64,000 bases of DNA from [Phialemoniopsis] sp. UDSM-2020 (Eukaryota; Ascomycota; Sordariomycetes; Thyridiales; Thyridiaceae). Both the position numbers and the translations under genes were made by a program. The stretch covers positions 7,316,001 through 7,380,000 of the forward strand of contig JAEILZ010000001.1 of the NCBI GenBank assembly GCA_018873225.1, given 5' to 3'. The notes under the pieces are model-generated. The model worked only from the letters and a program-made list of their open reading frames with translations, had not been told where the DNA came from and searched no databases. Shown piece by piece: positions 1 through 13,283 of the stretch; within the stretch, counting starts at the first letter, position 1, and every line of letters begins with the position of its first letter.

Positions 1-3000
1 AAGCTGTAAGATCTGTGCCAGGGCAAATCCACAGGCCACCCCTGCCCTGATGCCTGTCAAGCCTGGTGATCCCGGCGCGAAAACAGACCAAATCCTGCAA
101 AAAGTGAGATGAAGTGCAAGGGGCCGGAAGGTCGCCCAGCCACATCATCATCACCGACCCAAGTGCGAAGTTTGAGTAAGCAGAGCTGTGCAGGTACAGC
201 GTCTCATTGCATTCCGGCCGCCATCGGTCGTTGGGCTTCGCGTCCGCGCCTCTTTTTTTATCTTTTTTTCTTGTGTGTGTCCTCTCTCTGTCTCTTTTCT
301 TTTTTTGGCGTCCCAAAACCCACTTGGGTCGGGCGTGAATGGAGTTCACTCGGAGCTATCTGACGATCGAAGATGGGAGGTAGACCTGGGCACGAAGTCT
401 TACTCCAGGAGTACGTCCAGTGATGCCATGGAAAGGCTGATTTCGAGGGCGTTTCTTTTTTGGCTCTTGTGGCAAATTAGATTTCTAATCTGGCTACTTC
501 AACCCCTCGATTATGTCGACTGTTTCTGACTGGCCGGTCGTGGTATTTATTAAAATCGGTGGCTTGCTGATACCATCAGTACATCAAAGGGAGGTGACCA
601 ATCCCAGCACTGATGAATGGATTATTGTCCGAGATGCAGAGCACAGTGCATGCTGCCCGCCACGGCACCTGTGCGTCATGAACAACGAATAGGTATGCAT
701 GCCGGACCAGTGCCAGAGGCACAGGGGTCCGAGTGGCTCACCCTGCGGCGAATTGCCATCGCAAAGCATTGGTCTTCAGGCCATGACGGATTACGAGCAA
801 GGTGTATTGTGTGCCAAGTTCGGGCTGGTAGGCGATTCTCTCCCTGTGTGTGGGGGGGATTCATTCTTGAACGCTTGAACGGCTTCGATCAAGTCGCCCT
901 ATGAGGCGGTAGGTACAAAGTACCTAAAGCGAATTGCTGGTCGCTTCGCAAAGTCACCGGCTCGAGGTGTCCAGGGTATCCTCTGCTACGCTGAACACGT
1001 GTCGACTTCCAGCGCAAGAATCTGAGCGGATCACGTCGTGTCTGTCTGCAACAGGCTAGAAGGATCTCTGGTGAGGGACCGATTCTGTGATGCGGTGGAG
1101 TGTGTTTTGTCAGGGTGGCCCATGGGTTTATCCGGGAGCTTTTCCTCTATGGGCGACGGTCTATTCCCTTGGTCTGGCGGCTCATCGGGAAGTGGATTTG
1201 GGGTGGGAATAAGGCTCGACTTGGCCATGACATGCGATCCACCACAGTAGCTCTTATCGTAGCTCAACTACGACTCCTCTAGTGCGCTCTTTTTACTGTT
1301 CTCAGAGCATTTGACAATAGACCGACAGCGACGGGACATTTGCAAGCGTGACAAGCTACTTCGTAGCGCTGGGGATCGTTGACCTCTAGTGCAAATTGGG
1401 GCCTCCAAAACGAATACTTCGGCTCCGAAAGACTGTCGAGGTCGGTATGTAGGTGGAATACACCCGGTAAACGGGTATGATTTGCAGAAAGCCGCCCGTC
1501 TGCAACATGCTCTAGAAGCAGTTGAACGGTCCGTCCGTGGAGGTTGATAGATGGGATGAACTACTTCGTACCTGAGGTAGATCTATTCATGCGCGGGTAG
1601 GAACACCACAACGCAACCCCATGTAGTCCACCAAGACTGATCTCCGCAGGGATCGCTGTCTCATGAAAGCGCCACACCAGCGTCGTAGGGCGAGCCCCAG
1701 GTCGATGACACCAGACCCTGTGTATCGGTAAAGACCGAAGCCGCAACATCGAGCTCCATGCTGCAGGGTGCCAGGGAGAGGGGGCGCAGAGCCATACTGA
1801 GATAACTCATTACCTACGTACAACTACGTACAAGCACACTCATGATAGGAGGTCACACCAGGGTGTTAATCAATCTCCTCCCAGCAGCGCTAGGGAGGAG
1901 GCTAGTGGATAGTGAGCTGGGCACGCGTCGATTTACCTCATAGGCTCACGACGCCAACGTCGATCACTAGAATAAAGTTCTCCCTCTTCGTGCACAGGGA
2001 GGATATGTCAGGCGCGCACCGGCCTGAACTGTCCTAGTGCTAGACTCTAGTGATTTCGTCCATGCCAGACAGCGTGGGTTTATTTCCGTAGCTTCTCATG
2101 GATGCTAGAAGATGAGGTGATGTACCTCTCCAGTCTCAGCCTTGATCATGCGTAAACCGGAAGCGACGCGTGCCTTGGTGGAATCTCAAAGCCACCCCAG
2201 AAAACACCAGCAAAGTCAAGCGCACTCATGCGAGACCGAGAAAAGTCGTCCGTGGTTGTGGAGGGCTCCCTGAGGACGGAGTTTGGAGTAGATTGGACTG
2301 TCATAGAATAGTGTCGCCAACAACTTCTGCGACACTGCCGGTAAACAATCAGGGCATGACTTTACACCTGCGTTGCCCTTAATATGGCCCAGCTCAGATC
2401 TGTGCCAGAGATATTAGTGGCGCTGGTCCAGGGTCATATAGGCAAGGGGGCCAGGTAATAAAGCTGGAGCTCTTTTGGGTAAGTAGGTAGATGCGACAAA
2501 ACACCCAACCACCCGACCCAAAGCAGCAAGGTTGATACAGCTACGGCGGACCAGAGTCACTCCATTCCGATTCGACACCCACATTGATGTGCGATATTGG
2601 CTGGGCTGGGCTGGGCTGGGCGAAAGAGTGTCTGCAGCAGTTGTGAGAGCGACAGGAGGGACGGTTGCTTCCGTCATCAGCCTTAGATCCCGAGCGGCAG
2701 TGGATGGGGTTTTTGGCCATTGCGGGTTTCAATGGGGCGCAACGGCGGCGGACACGGTACACGGCCCAACTTTTTCTTCTTTTTGTTTTTTTCGACTTTT
2801 TCGAGACAGGGTGACGGGGCGACCCTGAAATTAACATTAAAGTTAATTTCTAGTCAAAACGTCTTGGTGATCCAGCACAACCACAACCACCAACACCCTA
2901 CCATGGCACGCTCAATTTCTAAGCGTGTATCCGTACCAAAACCTGGTGCTCTTCGTATCCTCGGAAACCCGCCTCACTCAGCTCACTCAGTACCGTGGCA

Positions 3001-4313
3001 ACTGCTCTCGGACCGCGAATAAAGTAAACACGGAGTATCGCCGTATCCAAGCTTGGTCAATGGCTGGCAATGGCCGGTGTGGAGTAATAAGGATAAAACT
3101 GTAGGTCATGATTTGCTGTGGGTCGGGGAGCAGCGATATGAAGACTGAGAAGTGTTTGATCATCCTTTAGCCAGAATCTTGGCCAGAATCAATCTTGAGG
3201 AGACTGTCGTGCGATGGCCAGGCGAGAGAGACCCTCAGTGGCCCACTGCAACAGTACTTCCGATGACGAGGGCCCGAGGTCTACATGTATCAATGTCTGG
3301 AAGAATTGGCCAACGGGCCGATTTGGAGCAAAGGCTGTAGGTGAAGCGCCAGCTCGGTAAAATAACCTGGAGCCCACTAAGAACTGGCTGGTCGTCAGCA
3401 TTCCCGACTTCTGCTCTATCGACCGACGAGACAACATGTGTCGGCGGGCGGCCAAGAGGGTTGAGAGCTGCATGCCTGTTGTGACCTGCTGTGACTTGAC
3501 GTAGAATTGTACGCTATCACTCCGTACCGATTCCCTGGGCTCCTGTGCCGTAGACCAACCTCACATACCTAGGTAGCCTGCGCCATGTCTTCGACCATCG
3601 CAAGGTATCAAGGTATCATCAGAAGGAGAAGGGTCTTTTCCCGCGTGAAACCTTGGGCTTTTCGGGCAGAGCCTCAATATGGTCCCTCTCCCGGTCAGGT
3701 CCTTGGGCAAGACGGCAAGGGCACTCGTTACATTGCATCTTGCCATTGCATTCTTTGGGACGAACCGGTCACACTGGGCCTTCCTGGCTTGCCATGTAAG
3801 TCGGCATCTCCCGACAAGAGCGTCTGCGCCTTCCCCTTGGAATCCGACCATATGAAAGATAGGAAGCAGCTGCGCGAGTCTTGCTTCTTCTTGCCATCAC
3901 TTGAGGCCTTTCTTCTTAGCGTTTCTGCCTCTCAATTATGCAATTCTTGTGATTCGTAATGTATCGTCGACATGGTTTCAAAGACTATGTCCTAAACCGA
4001 GCGGCTGGACGTCCGAAAAGCCTTCGAGGCATCACCAACGAACACCAACAGATGAGGAAATGAACGTCTCATTTCTCTACAAGTCAACTTCGTCATAATG
4101 GGTCGAGTTGAGGGTCCCTCATCAAAAGTCGAGCCTATTACACACCTTGAGTGGTGTCAAGGGCAAGAACCTTCAGATGCATCCTCACCATGTCTCACCT
4201 TGATTTGATTCCTCCTCCTCCTTTCTTTTTCTTTTCTTTTTGCTCCGGACTGAGACAAACACACAGCTCGGTTGCGCGCTTCTCCTAGACCCTTCTGGGA
4301 CTCTTCTCTCCAG

Positions 4314-4340
4314 ACGGACAGACGGACAGACGGACAGACG
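4314..4340. repeat. short GACA/GACG tandem repeat
   Basis: An 8-nt unit (GACGGACA) is repeated about three times, directly visible in the sequence. It lies in non-coding DNA and is probably a simple microsatellite. Confidence 0.8.
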
Positions 4341-5424
4341 CCACGATGTTTAGCTTCCTCAACAGGCTCGAATGCACCCAGATGAGCCTCATGCAAATAA
4401 AAGTCCCCTGCTTGGGACTAATGCATGTCAAAATGTCCTTTTAAACAAACGGTCAAAAGAGACGCGAGCCAGCCCGCGCCGGTCCCGGGGCTTGTGCTAC
4501 CTGCTCTGCCGCACCTGCTGCTCGTTATCTCTCGTCACTACAGAACTGCAAGCCATTGCTCTTTGCCGCTCGACGTCAAAGTCTGGCCTGGTACGACGCC
4601 ATAGATGTTTCCAAGTATCTGGAACGGTACTGAGATGACCAGGGACGAGTCACGACTTTCTTCACACTCCCTTTATGCCTCGCAGGCAGGTCTTCCTTGT
4701 CCCCAGCCAAGGAGAGTGATCTAAGGCACCGGACTCCCTTCAAGACGGGTGACGACACTACTTCATCAACATCACTCATCTCTTTGAAGTCCAGAAGACC
4801 AGTCACGTTACACATCCTCTAGAGTTCAGCCACCCAAAGAATGGCATGCTGCAAGACTTGTACCATGCTAATCCGCATCCCGTCTTGCAGCCTTGGAGAA
4901 AATTTCCGCCTAGGAACCCCCTTACTTTGTACAACGCGAGAGTGAGGCCATACCTAGTTCTGCTCACCGGGCTCGGCACTTTGCGCCAGATGAGCTATTC
5001 TCATTTAGACGGGATCAGCATAGAGTTTGACGTCTGATCTCAACGTCCATGTCTTTCACTAACGGGGCCGTTGAGGGCAACGTGCAGCTTCCGATGAGCC
5101 CATCCCTGCTCCCCTTGAGACTACTACGTATCTGGCTTGAAGATGTCTCTGATTCACCCTGGGTAATAATTCGCAAGACTTTCGGGTGATGTTTCGCATG
5201 TGTCTCGGTCGTCAACACTTGCCTTTGCGGATCATGGACATGTAGGGGCGCATGCTCTACCTATTCGATGGTGGGAAAGAGGTAAAAACGGGATCAGCAA
5301 AGCACCCCTTGTAAAAGAACGTCAGGAACGAAAAGGTCAGGCCTCGATCTCAACAGACAGAAAGATGATAGCCAATCACCTAGAGGATTATGTGGTACGA
5401 TTGCGAGTGACCCGGACAAGTAGG

Positions 5425-5575
5425 TGACAAATTAGTTGACGGTTTTCTTTCTCGATGTACCTTAATTCATGCCCGATCATCTAGGATTATCCCACTACCT
5501 GAGCACATATGGATTATTCGATTTGTTAGTAGTTTGGGTAGAGAATGATCTGAAATCGCCAACCTTTCTGACACC
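5425..5575. repeat. degenerate dispersed repeat, copy A
   Basis: This stretch matches 61820-61975 in several blocks in the same order: ATTAGTTGACGGT, then TATCCCACTACCT, then ATTTGTTAGTA followed by TTYGGGTAG, then TTTCTGACACC. A shorter block, GGATCACCTAGGATT-like then CCACTRCCTGA, recurs near 51925-51955. Differences are mainly transitions with small spacing changes. No coding capacity remains. It is likely a decayed mobile-element remnant; the family is not identifiable from this window. Confidence 0.7.
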
Positions 5576-6111
5576 CACTTACCGGATAAGTTGGACTTCT
5601 CTCACAAGACCCTATCCAAGGCAACTTTGTGATAGAAAGGTGTGGCGGCGCCCTGAAGTGACCAAGGTAAAAGCACTCAAGCCCCCCTTAAACACCACTG
5701 CCAAAATAGAGACTACTCTCCATCCTCATGGAGCCAAGTAGGGACTGCTTTCCAGGGGCTGCGATCAAGTCGGGACAGTTCGCCAAACGCGCTCATACTT
5801 GATATCTACATGGCACTTGATGTTGTAGCTCGACTAAAGATTATCAGACTTTTGTCTCAAGCCCCAGACATAGACACCAGACAATCAGCAATGATCTTGC
5901 CCATTTTGAACAAGTCAGTAGATACAACAACGCCCCGAAACGCCCCCCTGATAAACAAAAGAGAAAGCAAAGGAATGGTAGTAGCAATATGACATGACCT
6001 TGACCATCGTCATGACCCAAGCACCTGTGCTCCTGATCACTCCCATCCCCGAGACACCCGCACCTCGTGCGATCAACACACCTACGGCTCACCATCACCG
6101 CCCACCCCTTT

Positions 6112-8092
6112 TTACCCGAAGGAGCACATGGCCCCATGTGCCTCCTCGCTGTGCGACTCGGCGTGGCCCGGCGCAGTGGCTGCTGCGCCCTCCGCAAACG
6201 TCTCCCGGAGGAAGGAGACAAAACTATGCACGTCGTTCTGGGTGCTCATAGCTCCGAGACTCGCACGTACAACCCTAGAAGCACGTCAGTATAGGATCAC
6301 CAGTGCCACAGGTTACACTCGGAGACTTCCGCTTTTCTGGGGGCTGGACCTGCATGGAAGGAAAGGAAAAGGAGAAGGAAGGAACTGGAGGAAGGCAACT
6401 CACCCCGTGGGGAGCCGGTGGATGAGGCTCAGGCCGTCGGAGCCGCAGTGGTGCCCGGCCGACTTGGCCCTCTCGAGCTCCCAAGGCTCGTATTGCAGCG
6501 CAGTGAATAGACCTCCTGGACAGCAGATGCCTAGACAGGGTCAGTTTCGGGGGAACCGAACAGTGGAGATTGTCGAGGACTGTGAAGGGCTTACCCCCGG
6601 ACCGCACATAGATGCCCCTCTCGTTGGCCAGCTTCTCGACGTCCGAGTAGGCCACGAAGCTGCCGTCGGCCCTCGTGACGTTGAACGCGACCGTAGCGCC
6701 CTGCCGGCGCGGGTCCCCGAACGCGCCCTCGTCGCAGTACACCCGGCACACGGGCTGCCCGTTGCCGTGCCGCAGCGCGCTCATGCCGGCGTGCATGTGC
6801 GCGGCGAGCCGGTTCGTGTAGCGCGATATGTTGTCCATGGACCCATACAGGCTCGCGTGCACGTCGATGGCCTGGTCGAGCGCGAGGATGCTGTGGAAGG
6901 GCAGCGTGCCGTCCTCGAGCCCGTCGTGGATGTTGTAGGCGCCGCCTCCGTGTTCTTCTCCTGCTGACACTGCCGCTGACGATGATGACGACGGAGAGGA
7001 CGTGGCCTCCTGGCCCTTGGACTTGTGCCACGCCTCGCCGAGGGCGCTGACCATGGTGACCGTGCCGCCGCCAAAGTACTTGCGCAGCGTGAGGATGTGG
7101 CCCGAATCGCGGCGGACGACGAGGGCTCCGAGGTCGGGGAAGCCGAATATCTTGTAGAAGGAGAGGCAGGTGAAGTCCGGCGCGGCGTCCGGGTCCGCAA
7201 AGACGTTGGCCATAGGGCTGGTCATGGCATAGGCCGCGGCGTCGAGCAGGCTGTACGTGTTCTGCAGCGAATCCGAGGTCCTGAGCTTCCGCGTCCAGGA
7301 AAGGGGCAGCCGGCGCCCCGACAAGTTCGATTGGGCCGGATAGGCGAAGAGGCCGAGACCTCTGGTCTGCGCCTGGCCGACAAAGCGCCTCGCCTCTACG
7401 GGGTCGGCCAGCCACTCGTCGACCTCGCAGTCGCTGCCGAAGCAGTGCGCATCTTCGCCGCGGGTGAGCTCCCGCACGCCGACGAGGCTCGTATGTGCGT
7501 CCTTGTGGTACCCATACCAGAAGCTGCGGCGGCGGGTCTTCTCGGCCAAGTCCCGGAAAGTTTCGGCGACGAACTTAATGCCTGCCGTGGCGTTCGCGAC
7601 AAAGACGAGGTCGAAGTAGCGTGGGTCCGCGCCCAGAAACTTGAGAGCCTTGGCTCTTGTCGCATCGACCATCTCCCCGGACACCTTGGCAGGCTCGTTG
7701 GCAGAATGCGGGTTACCATAGAGGTTGGCGGCCATGTTGTGGGCGAAGGCATCGACGGTAGACCGGGCGTATATGGTCGCGCCGCTATGATCGAGGTACA
7801 CGCCTTCAGGGGCAGTTAGCAAGAAGCCAGAACATCACCAGAAGGGAACGGTGGTGTGTGAGCTTACCATGATTCATGTGCGGATACTCCCGCTCGCGGA
7901 TCGCATCGACGGGCAGTGCATATCCCGTGAGCGAAGGGTCATGCAGAGACGACTGGGGTCCTAGAGTCCATGTGTTATTAGCATGCTCGGACGGCGGAGG
8001 TTTGTCTGAGCTGAGATGAGCTGATAGGGTGGGAAGGCATGGAGGCTTACTCGAACTCCAGGCCACTCGACGCAACCCTCGGACCGCTGCAT
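6112..8092 (-). CDS. molybdenum cofactor sulfurase-like PLP enzyme (NifS-type domain only)
   Basis: Predicted exons on the minus strand are 8092-8051, 7952-7868, 7803-6595, 6530-6404 and 6274-6112, giving about 541 aa. The protein reads as a class V aminotransferase/NifS-like domain of the molybdenum cofactor sulfurase family: EREYP then VYLDHSGATIY near residue 44, the segment YGNPHS, a probable PLP-binding lysine in SFYKIFG (about K260), and VRSGG-ICCPGG near 443-452, where the family's sulfur-carrying cysteines lie. The family transfers sulfur from L-cysteine to Moco for xanthine dehydrogenase and aldehyde oxidase type enzymes. The reading frame stops (TAA at 6112-6114) soon after VVRASLGAMST, so the C-terminal MOSC domain of full-length eukaryotic sulfurases is absent. 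All four introns preserve phase. The 14-codon first exon is the least certain part. It could be a related PLP enzyme of another specificity. Confidence 0.85.
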
Positions 8093-11000
8093 GGCCGTGT
8101 CCGTGTCGACATGACCGGCAGGCGAGCATCATGTGAGCCGCATTGGCGTTCCAGACTGACATCGAGGTAACTCAACGCGGAAAGCACAAGCACTTTTGAT
8201 ATTACCCTTTCGACAACAACGTTGGTTCCCAGAGCAAGGACGAAGGACCTCGTGGGCGTGGCCAGCATAGACATATGGGTGGGTGATGAAACGGGGTCCT
8301 CTCTTCGGACTGTCGACTCGTCTGCTTCCGGATGGCATACCACCTTTATTGGGGAGTGTAGACGAGCCGTGTCCCTCCCTACCTCCTTATATGGTGCAGA
8401 GTGGTAATCAACATGTGCGTCTCCAAGGCAGTCAGTCCTGGGCAATGCCCCCCTGACAGCATCCACGAATGGGATCGGGGCGGAATGCGCAGGACGTGCG
8501 ATAGCCACGCCATAGGAGTCTCGAGGCGATGTGGATTGGTCAGGGTAGCCATGTGCCGGCATGAGGAGACCAGTCCGGGATGGAGGGAGATGATGGGAAA
8601 GGGAACACCTCCGGCCAAGGCTAGGCACCTTTTGGGAGGGACATGGCCTTGATCAACATGAGTCTTTGGTCAGGCATGATGCTAAAGCACCTCCCCTCCT
8701 GCACCGATGCGGTAGGGATGCAGGGCAATGTCGCCTACTAGGCTCAAACGGGGTACGAGGAGGAGTGGCAGCTTGTTCGGCTCCCGCTCGCAAAGCAAAG
8801 AGTGCGAGAGACAAGATAGACTAGCAGGAACCCGGACGAATGAGGCAAAATCCTGATCCCTCAGAGTCCTCTATCACCAGCTCCTAGGCTCAAGATGGCG
8901 CACCAAAAGCTTACTCAGCCTTCTGGGGGACACCTAGCGTTCCATTTCCGGCTGGCATCTCAATCATCATGCAAGAAATAGCGACTCTATGACGATCTCG
9001 AGGACAAAGAAGAGGGTGCGCCTCCGTCATGAAACTGTGCCGGGTGACTGGCGCCTTCGACTTGAAGGGTGCTACACCGTAACTTGACAGCTGGGCGTCA
9101 CCGGATTGAGCCCCGTCCGCGCGAGAGAAAGGACGAAAAAGACGCCCGTACGACCAACCGAGCCACGCGCCTGATACACCATACTTTTGCCAAATATATC
9201 CTCGAGGGCGAACAGCTCGTTCGTCGAGGGAGCGCGCCTGCGCAGTGCATTGCACCGGGAGAAAGGGAAAACAGCATGCTCGCCATGTGAAGGATCGGGG
9301 TCCCGGCGTGCCGATAGATAAGCTTACAAAACTCTTTTCTAAGATCTGATGAAAGATGGGGACTTCGTGGACACTCGTCCGCTGCAGGAAGGGGGTCTGG
9401 ATATTCGGCAAGCGGGTAAGCACTTACTTTCTCTCTGTGTTCTCCCAAGGAGGCACCGGAGCCATGTTGAGCTGGCGAAGGCGTAGCCGCGTCAGGCAGT
9501 ACCGATGCGCGGGTGATATGACGATGCAGAAGAAGGGTCTGACTGGGGGAGGGTGGAGGACTTTCGATGTTGATCCATGACAGGCAGCGTTGCTTCGGCA
9601 AGTCTGGTCACTGGTAGCGAGACGCAGCTTATCGATAGCGACAAAGCAGCCTCCATTGGATCTCTCGATGATGCGCGCGCCTTATGCCGATGTGGTACAG
9701 AGCATACAACCGTACGCTGAACGCAGATTACACACCTTGAACACCCCCTCCCCCCTGCCCCCGGGCCCTGCTCCCTGCTCCTTGCTCCCTGCTCTACGCC
9801 TCCTCTGATATTATGCTTAAAGCAAAGCGGCTCGTGGAGGAAAGACCTGCCGAGTTACGTGATTTGCAGCTTTGGCAGTGTCCATACCGGGCCCTCCATC
9901 CCGCAGACACGGGGCCGGGGTTTGGCTTTTCACATCTGGGATCCGGCACTCGTCGCCCAAGAAGCGGATTGACAAAACGACCGACGGACCAATCGACACT
10001 TGTCCCCTGCCTCGTCGCCGGCCAGACATACCTACATGACAAGCGCTCCTGGGATGGACCAAGATGGGTGGTGTGTCACGGAAACTCCACGTCCTTCCCG
10101 CTGTCGTTCTCCACAGTATGAGCATCCACAAACAAAAGGAAGCTCAGATTTCTGTAGCGGAAGGGAACGGACGGCGTGCAGGAAGGAAAGGGATGGGGGA
10201 GTATGGATTTGGAGATGCACGACCCAAGTCGGTCAAAGGGCCAATGGCTGCGGCCAGCAGCAGGAATACTTCCTGTAAGTCGTGAGGGACGGGAAATGAA
10301 ACGCATAAGCTGACGCCCCGCCAGGTCGAATGCGAGGACTAGTTCTGCCTCCCATACCAAGTAATTACATACGTACGTACGACAATGCAGGCGATCATGG
10401 ATTTTAGCTCGTTTCTTTTTTTGTTTGAGTAACCCAGACTCGGAGCCAAAGGACCCAAACATGTTCGTTGTGCGACGCGCTTGTCATGGGCCCTGACAGC
10501 TGTCGTTACCGTTACTCAACAGCGCTTTTTCCGCACGAGGCTATTCAGCTTTTCGGACCGAGGAGCTGGTACCGTTTTTAGAAAAAGGTCAAGAAAGGCG
10601 GGAAAAGAGTCTACGCACCTGTTCTTTGACCGATGCTGCTGAAAATAGGGCGAGGGGGGGTGGAGGGTGATAGAGGCGATGGAGGGTGAGAACGCAGTCC
10701 CAGTGACGACAACGAAATCCTCGATCAGATGCAATGCTACGCAACCCGCAGCCTCTGCTCAGCATTCTTACTCGCCCAGCAGAGCCAGCACCCATCATCT
10801 CCGCAATGTGACGATCGAGGAGAATGGAGATAACCGCGACTGCGCCGCAACCTGGCGGCGGTCGGTATCGTTCTCCCCTTTCATGCCGCCGCTGGACTTC
10901 TCGTCGTCAATCAGCCGCTGCAAGGTTCTCCTGAGGGCTAAACCTCTCTCCTTCCACTTGCCTTGGTCGATGCCACCATGCGGAATTCCCTACCCCCAAC

Positions 11001-13283
11001 TGCAGACTGGTGCTTGATGCATAATGCAGACACTGGTGCACTGCAGCAGCTGAGAATACAGGTCCTTTAACCCGCAGTGTGCATCTCAATGCGAGCTCGC
11101 AAGTCCTCGGCCCACGACGAACGACCACGTAATGTGTCGAGTCTGTGCGCACAGACAACAGCACAGCAGCCCAGGTTAGCCGCGACAAGAGCGGCGGGAA
11201 TGATTACACTTCGACTACGACCTTGCATTCTTGGCTCTTGTCGTCAGCTGGTCCTTCGGGCGAGATCATGTCAAAGTCGAGACGGCTGCGGTGTGTTGTA
11301 CAACATTGGCATGGTTTATGTTAGTCTATAAACAGGGGGGGAGAGGGCGCCAGGGTCTTGCTCGCCATGTCGAGAGGTAAATTAACACATCCCTGCGAGG
11401 TACTGACCTGTATGGAATTGGGCAGTGGGATAACCCTCCACCGAACACTCGATACCTGACAGGGGGATTGGAATTTCAGCCTGCAACCTTCGTGAGTGCA
11501 GTTGCCGCGATAGGAATATGCAACCAGCATGTTCATCGACAAAGCCAGGCGCCACTATCACCGCCGCCGCCAATAACCAGTGTCCTGGACCTTAATTGAC
11601 TGGACCAGGCTTTTCCCCCTTGCCAGCAGCCCGATGGCATGTGGATGTCTACTCCAATCGGATGAGGGCTTCAGGTCAACTACACATAGCTCCGCCCAGG
11701 AACAAACGTAATGGATGTTCCGACTCGAGGTCCTTTTCTGTCTCCATTGTCACCAACAACACCCGTTCCGGGCGACATCATGCCTCACAGAGACGGCCTA
11801 GCCAATAGTCATCTGATGATTGGCAGGCGTGTGATGCCTCTTGCGATCTTGCATGAGGACAGCCTGGCTCCACCGCACTCGGAGAGGACCTCGTGATGCG
11901 CTGCTCCCTACAACGACACCCTGCGAGGTCCTCTCGGCCGAATTCCATTTTCGTTGATATCGCATCGTCAAAGTCGACTTGACATTGCCGAGAGCGACAT
12001 GATAATGACAAGCCACCCCTGCTCACCTTTCAGCTGCCATCACCACACGATCTTCACCGCTATCACGCCGTGCCCCGACGACGGCGGCTCTGGTAGCGGG
12101 GTTCTCGAGAGCAGCTGGCAACATCACGCATGAACGAGATTGATGTCCCGGCCGTGTTTGTGAGGGGAACTTGACTTCTGCGAGGAAAGGTGAACGCATT
12201 TGCGCCTGTGACAACTGACCATCCCCAACAGCGAAAGGCAGCTTTACCCGAGCGAGAGGGGAGCCATTGGGTATTACCGTGAGGAAGACCGATGGTCAGT
12301 GGTACAATCCTCGAAGAGAACAATGCTTGTGGCAACGAGCACACACTGATCGACATCAGGGCTTGTGCAGACTTGACTCGGTCAAGGTCCGCACCACAGC
12401 AGAGTCTCTCAGCACGCACCGAGTCTGCCACGACGTCTCGAAAGCCTACACAGGTTGAAGGCTTCTTGTTCGACACGGAACCTTGAAAGGAGGCTTGATC
12501 CACTCCTTTGTGTGTGTGTGTGAAGAAGGTGAGTGTTCTTTACGCCCTCGTAACAGAAGGCATAGCAGAATCCCGAGCCGAGTCGGTCGGCGATAGCGCA
12601 GTCAAAGTCCACCGGCCAGCGGACCGACCCGCGAGGCACTACTGCACCTGTGCCCGGTCTCGGCCGGGACGAGTCGACGCGTGCTTGCCAACGTCGTTAA
12701 TGCGCAGCCTGGGCGTCACAGAGTAATTTGACTTTGGCGGCGCTGATCTATCACACCGCAAGCAGCTCACAAGATTCGTATCACATCCGACACGATGTCA
12801 CCTCGGGAAAGGCCCATGCTGCCACTTGCTAGCACATGAACACGCAGCTCTGGGCCCGGCGGAGGTTGTTAAAGGTTCAAATGAACAATCTATTGCGGAT
12901 TGCGGTACTATGTGACCATGATGGCTCTTCCCACCCGCTCAAGAACAAGAAGAATGCTTCCCAAATCCTCATCACACCCAAACATTGTCGTTGTCATTAC
13001 AATTAAGTATACCCGGCAAGTTCCGTTGCCTTTTTCACATCGGCTGCCGACCCTCTAATGAAGTTGTGCCGAACAGGGCAGGCCGTTGGGCGAGGCTGCC
13101 CTCCTCCATGCACATTCCTGTCGCGACAGACTGCTGCTCACACAGCAATGGCCTGCAGCAATGTCTCTCGAGCAACGTCGAATAGCACACCTCCAATTCC
13201 CACTTCTGTCTCTCGTTGCCAAGTGGCAAGATGGCCTCCACATCGCTGTCTCGAATTCAAATCGCCGTCACTGAGGCCTATGC
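8093..13283. other. long intergenic region, no supported gene
   Basis: About 5.2 kb between two minus-strand genes. Open frames are short and overlapping on both strands, with no recognisable domains. A C-rich tract with repeated CTCCCTG-like units lies near 9745-9795 and a short TG microsatellite near 12509-12522. The part nearest 8093 should hold the promoter of the sulfurase-like gene. Confidence 0.55.

Larger units (their letters stand above)
1..6111. other. gene-poor region with no supported gene
   Basis: No reading frame here shows family resemblance, a consistent splice pattern or the GC-rich codon bias of the neighbouring genes. Short open frames occur on both strands but read like random sequence. 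Visible non-coding structure includes a pyrimidine-rich tract near 245-308, a GGCTG-type tandem run near 2598-2620, a GACA-type tandem near 4316-4340, short TAGGTAC/TACCTAGGTA palindromes, and a degenerate dispersed repeat near 5430-5570. A lncRNA or a gene with many tiny exons cannot be excluded without transcript data. Confidence 0.6.

Noticed and set aside
9098..9601. Overlapping 167-aa and 170-aa minus-strand frames around 8911-9601
   Set aside because: They overlap each other in different frames and show no conserved block; most likely chance frames.
12509..12522. TG microsatellite, and a CA run near 14555-14568
   Set aside because: Simple short repeats common in fungal intergenic DNA; not informative on their own.
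12860..12900. Possible tRNA B-box-like GGTTCAAAT
   Set aside because: No acceptor stem, anticodon arm or matching A-box could be formed around it.
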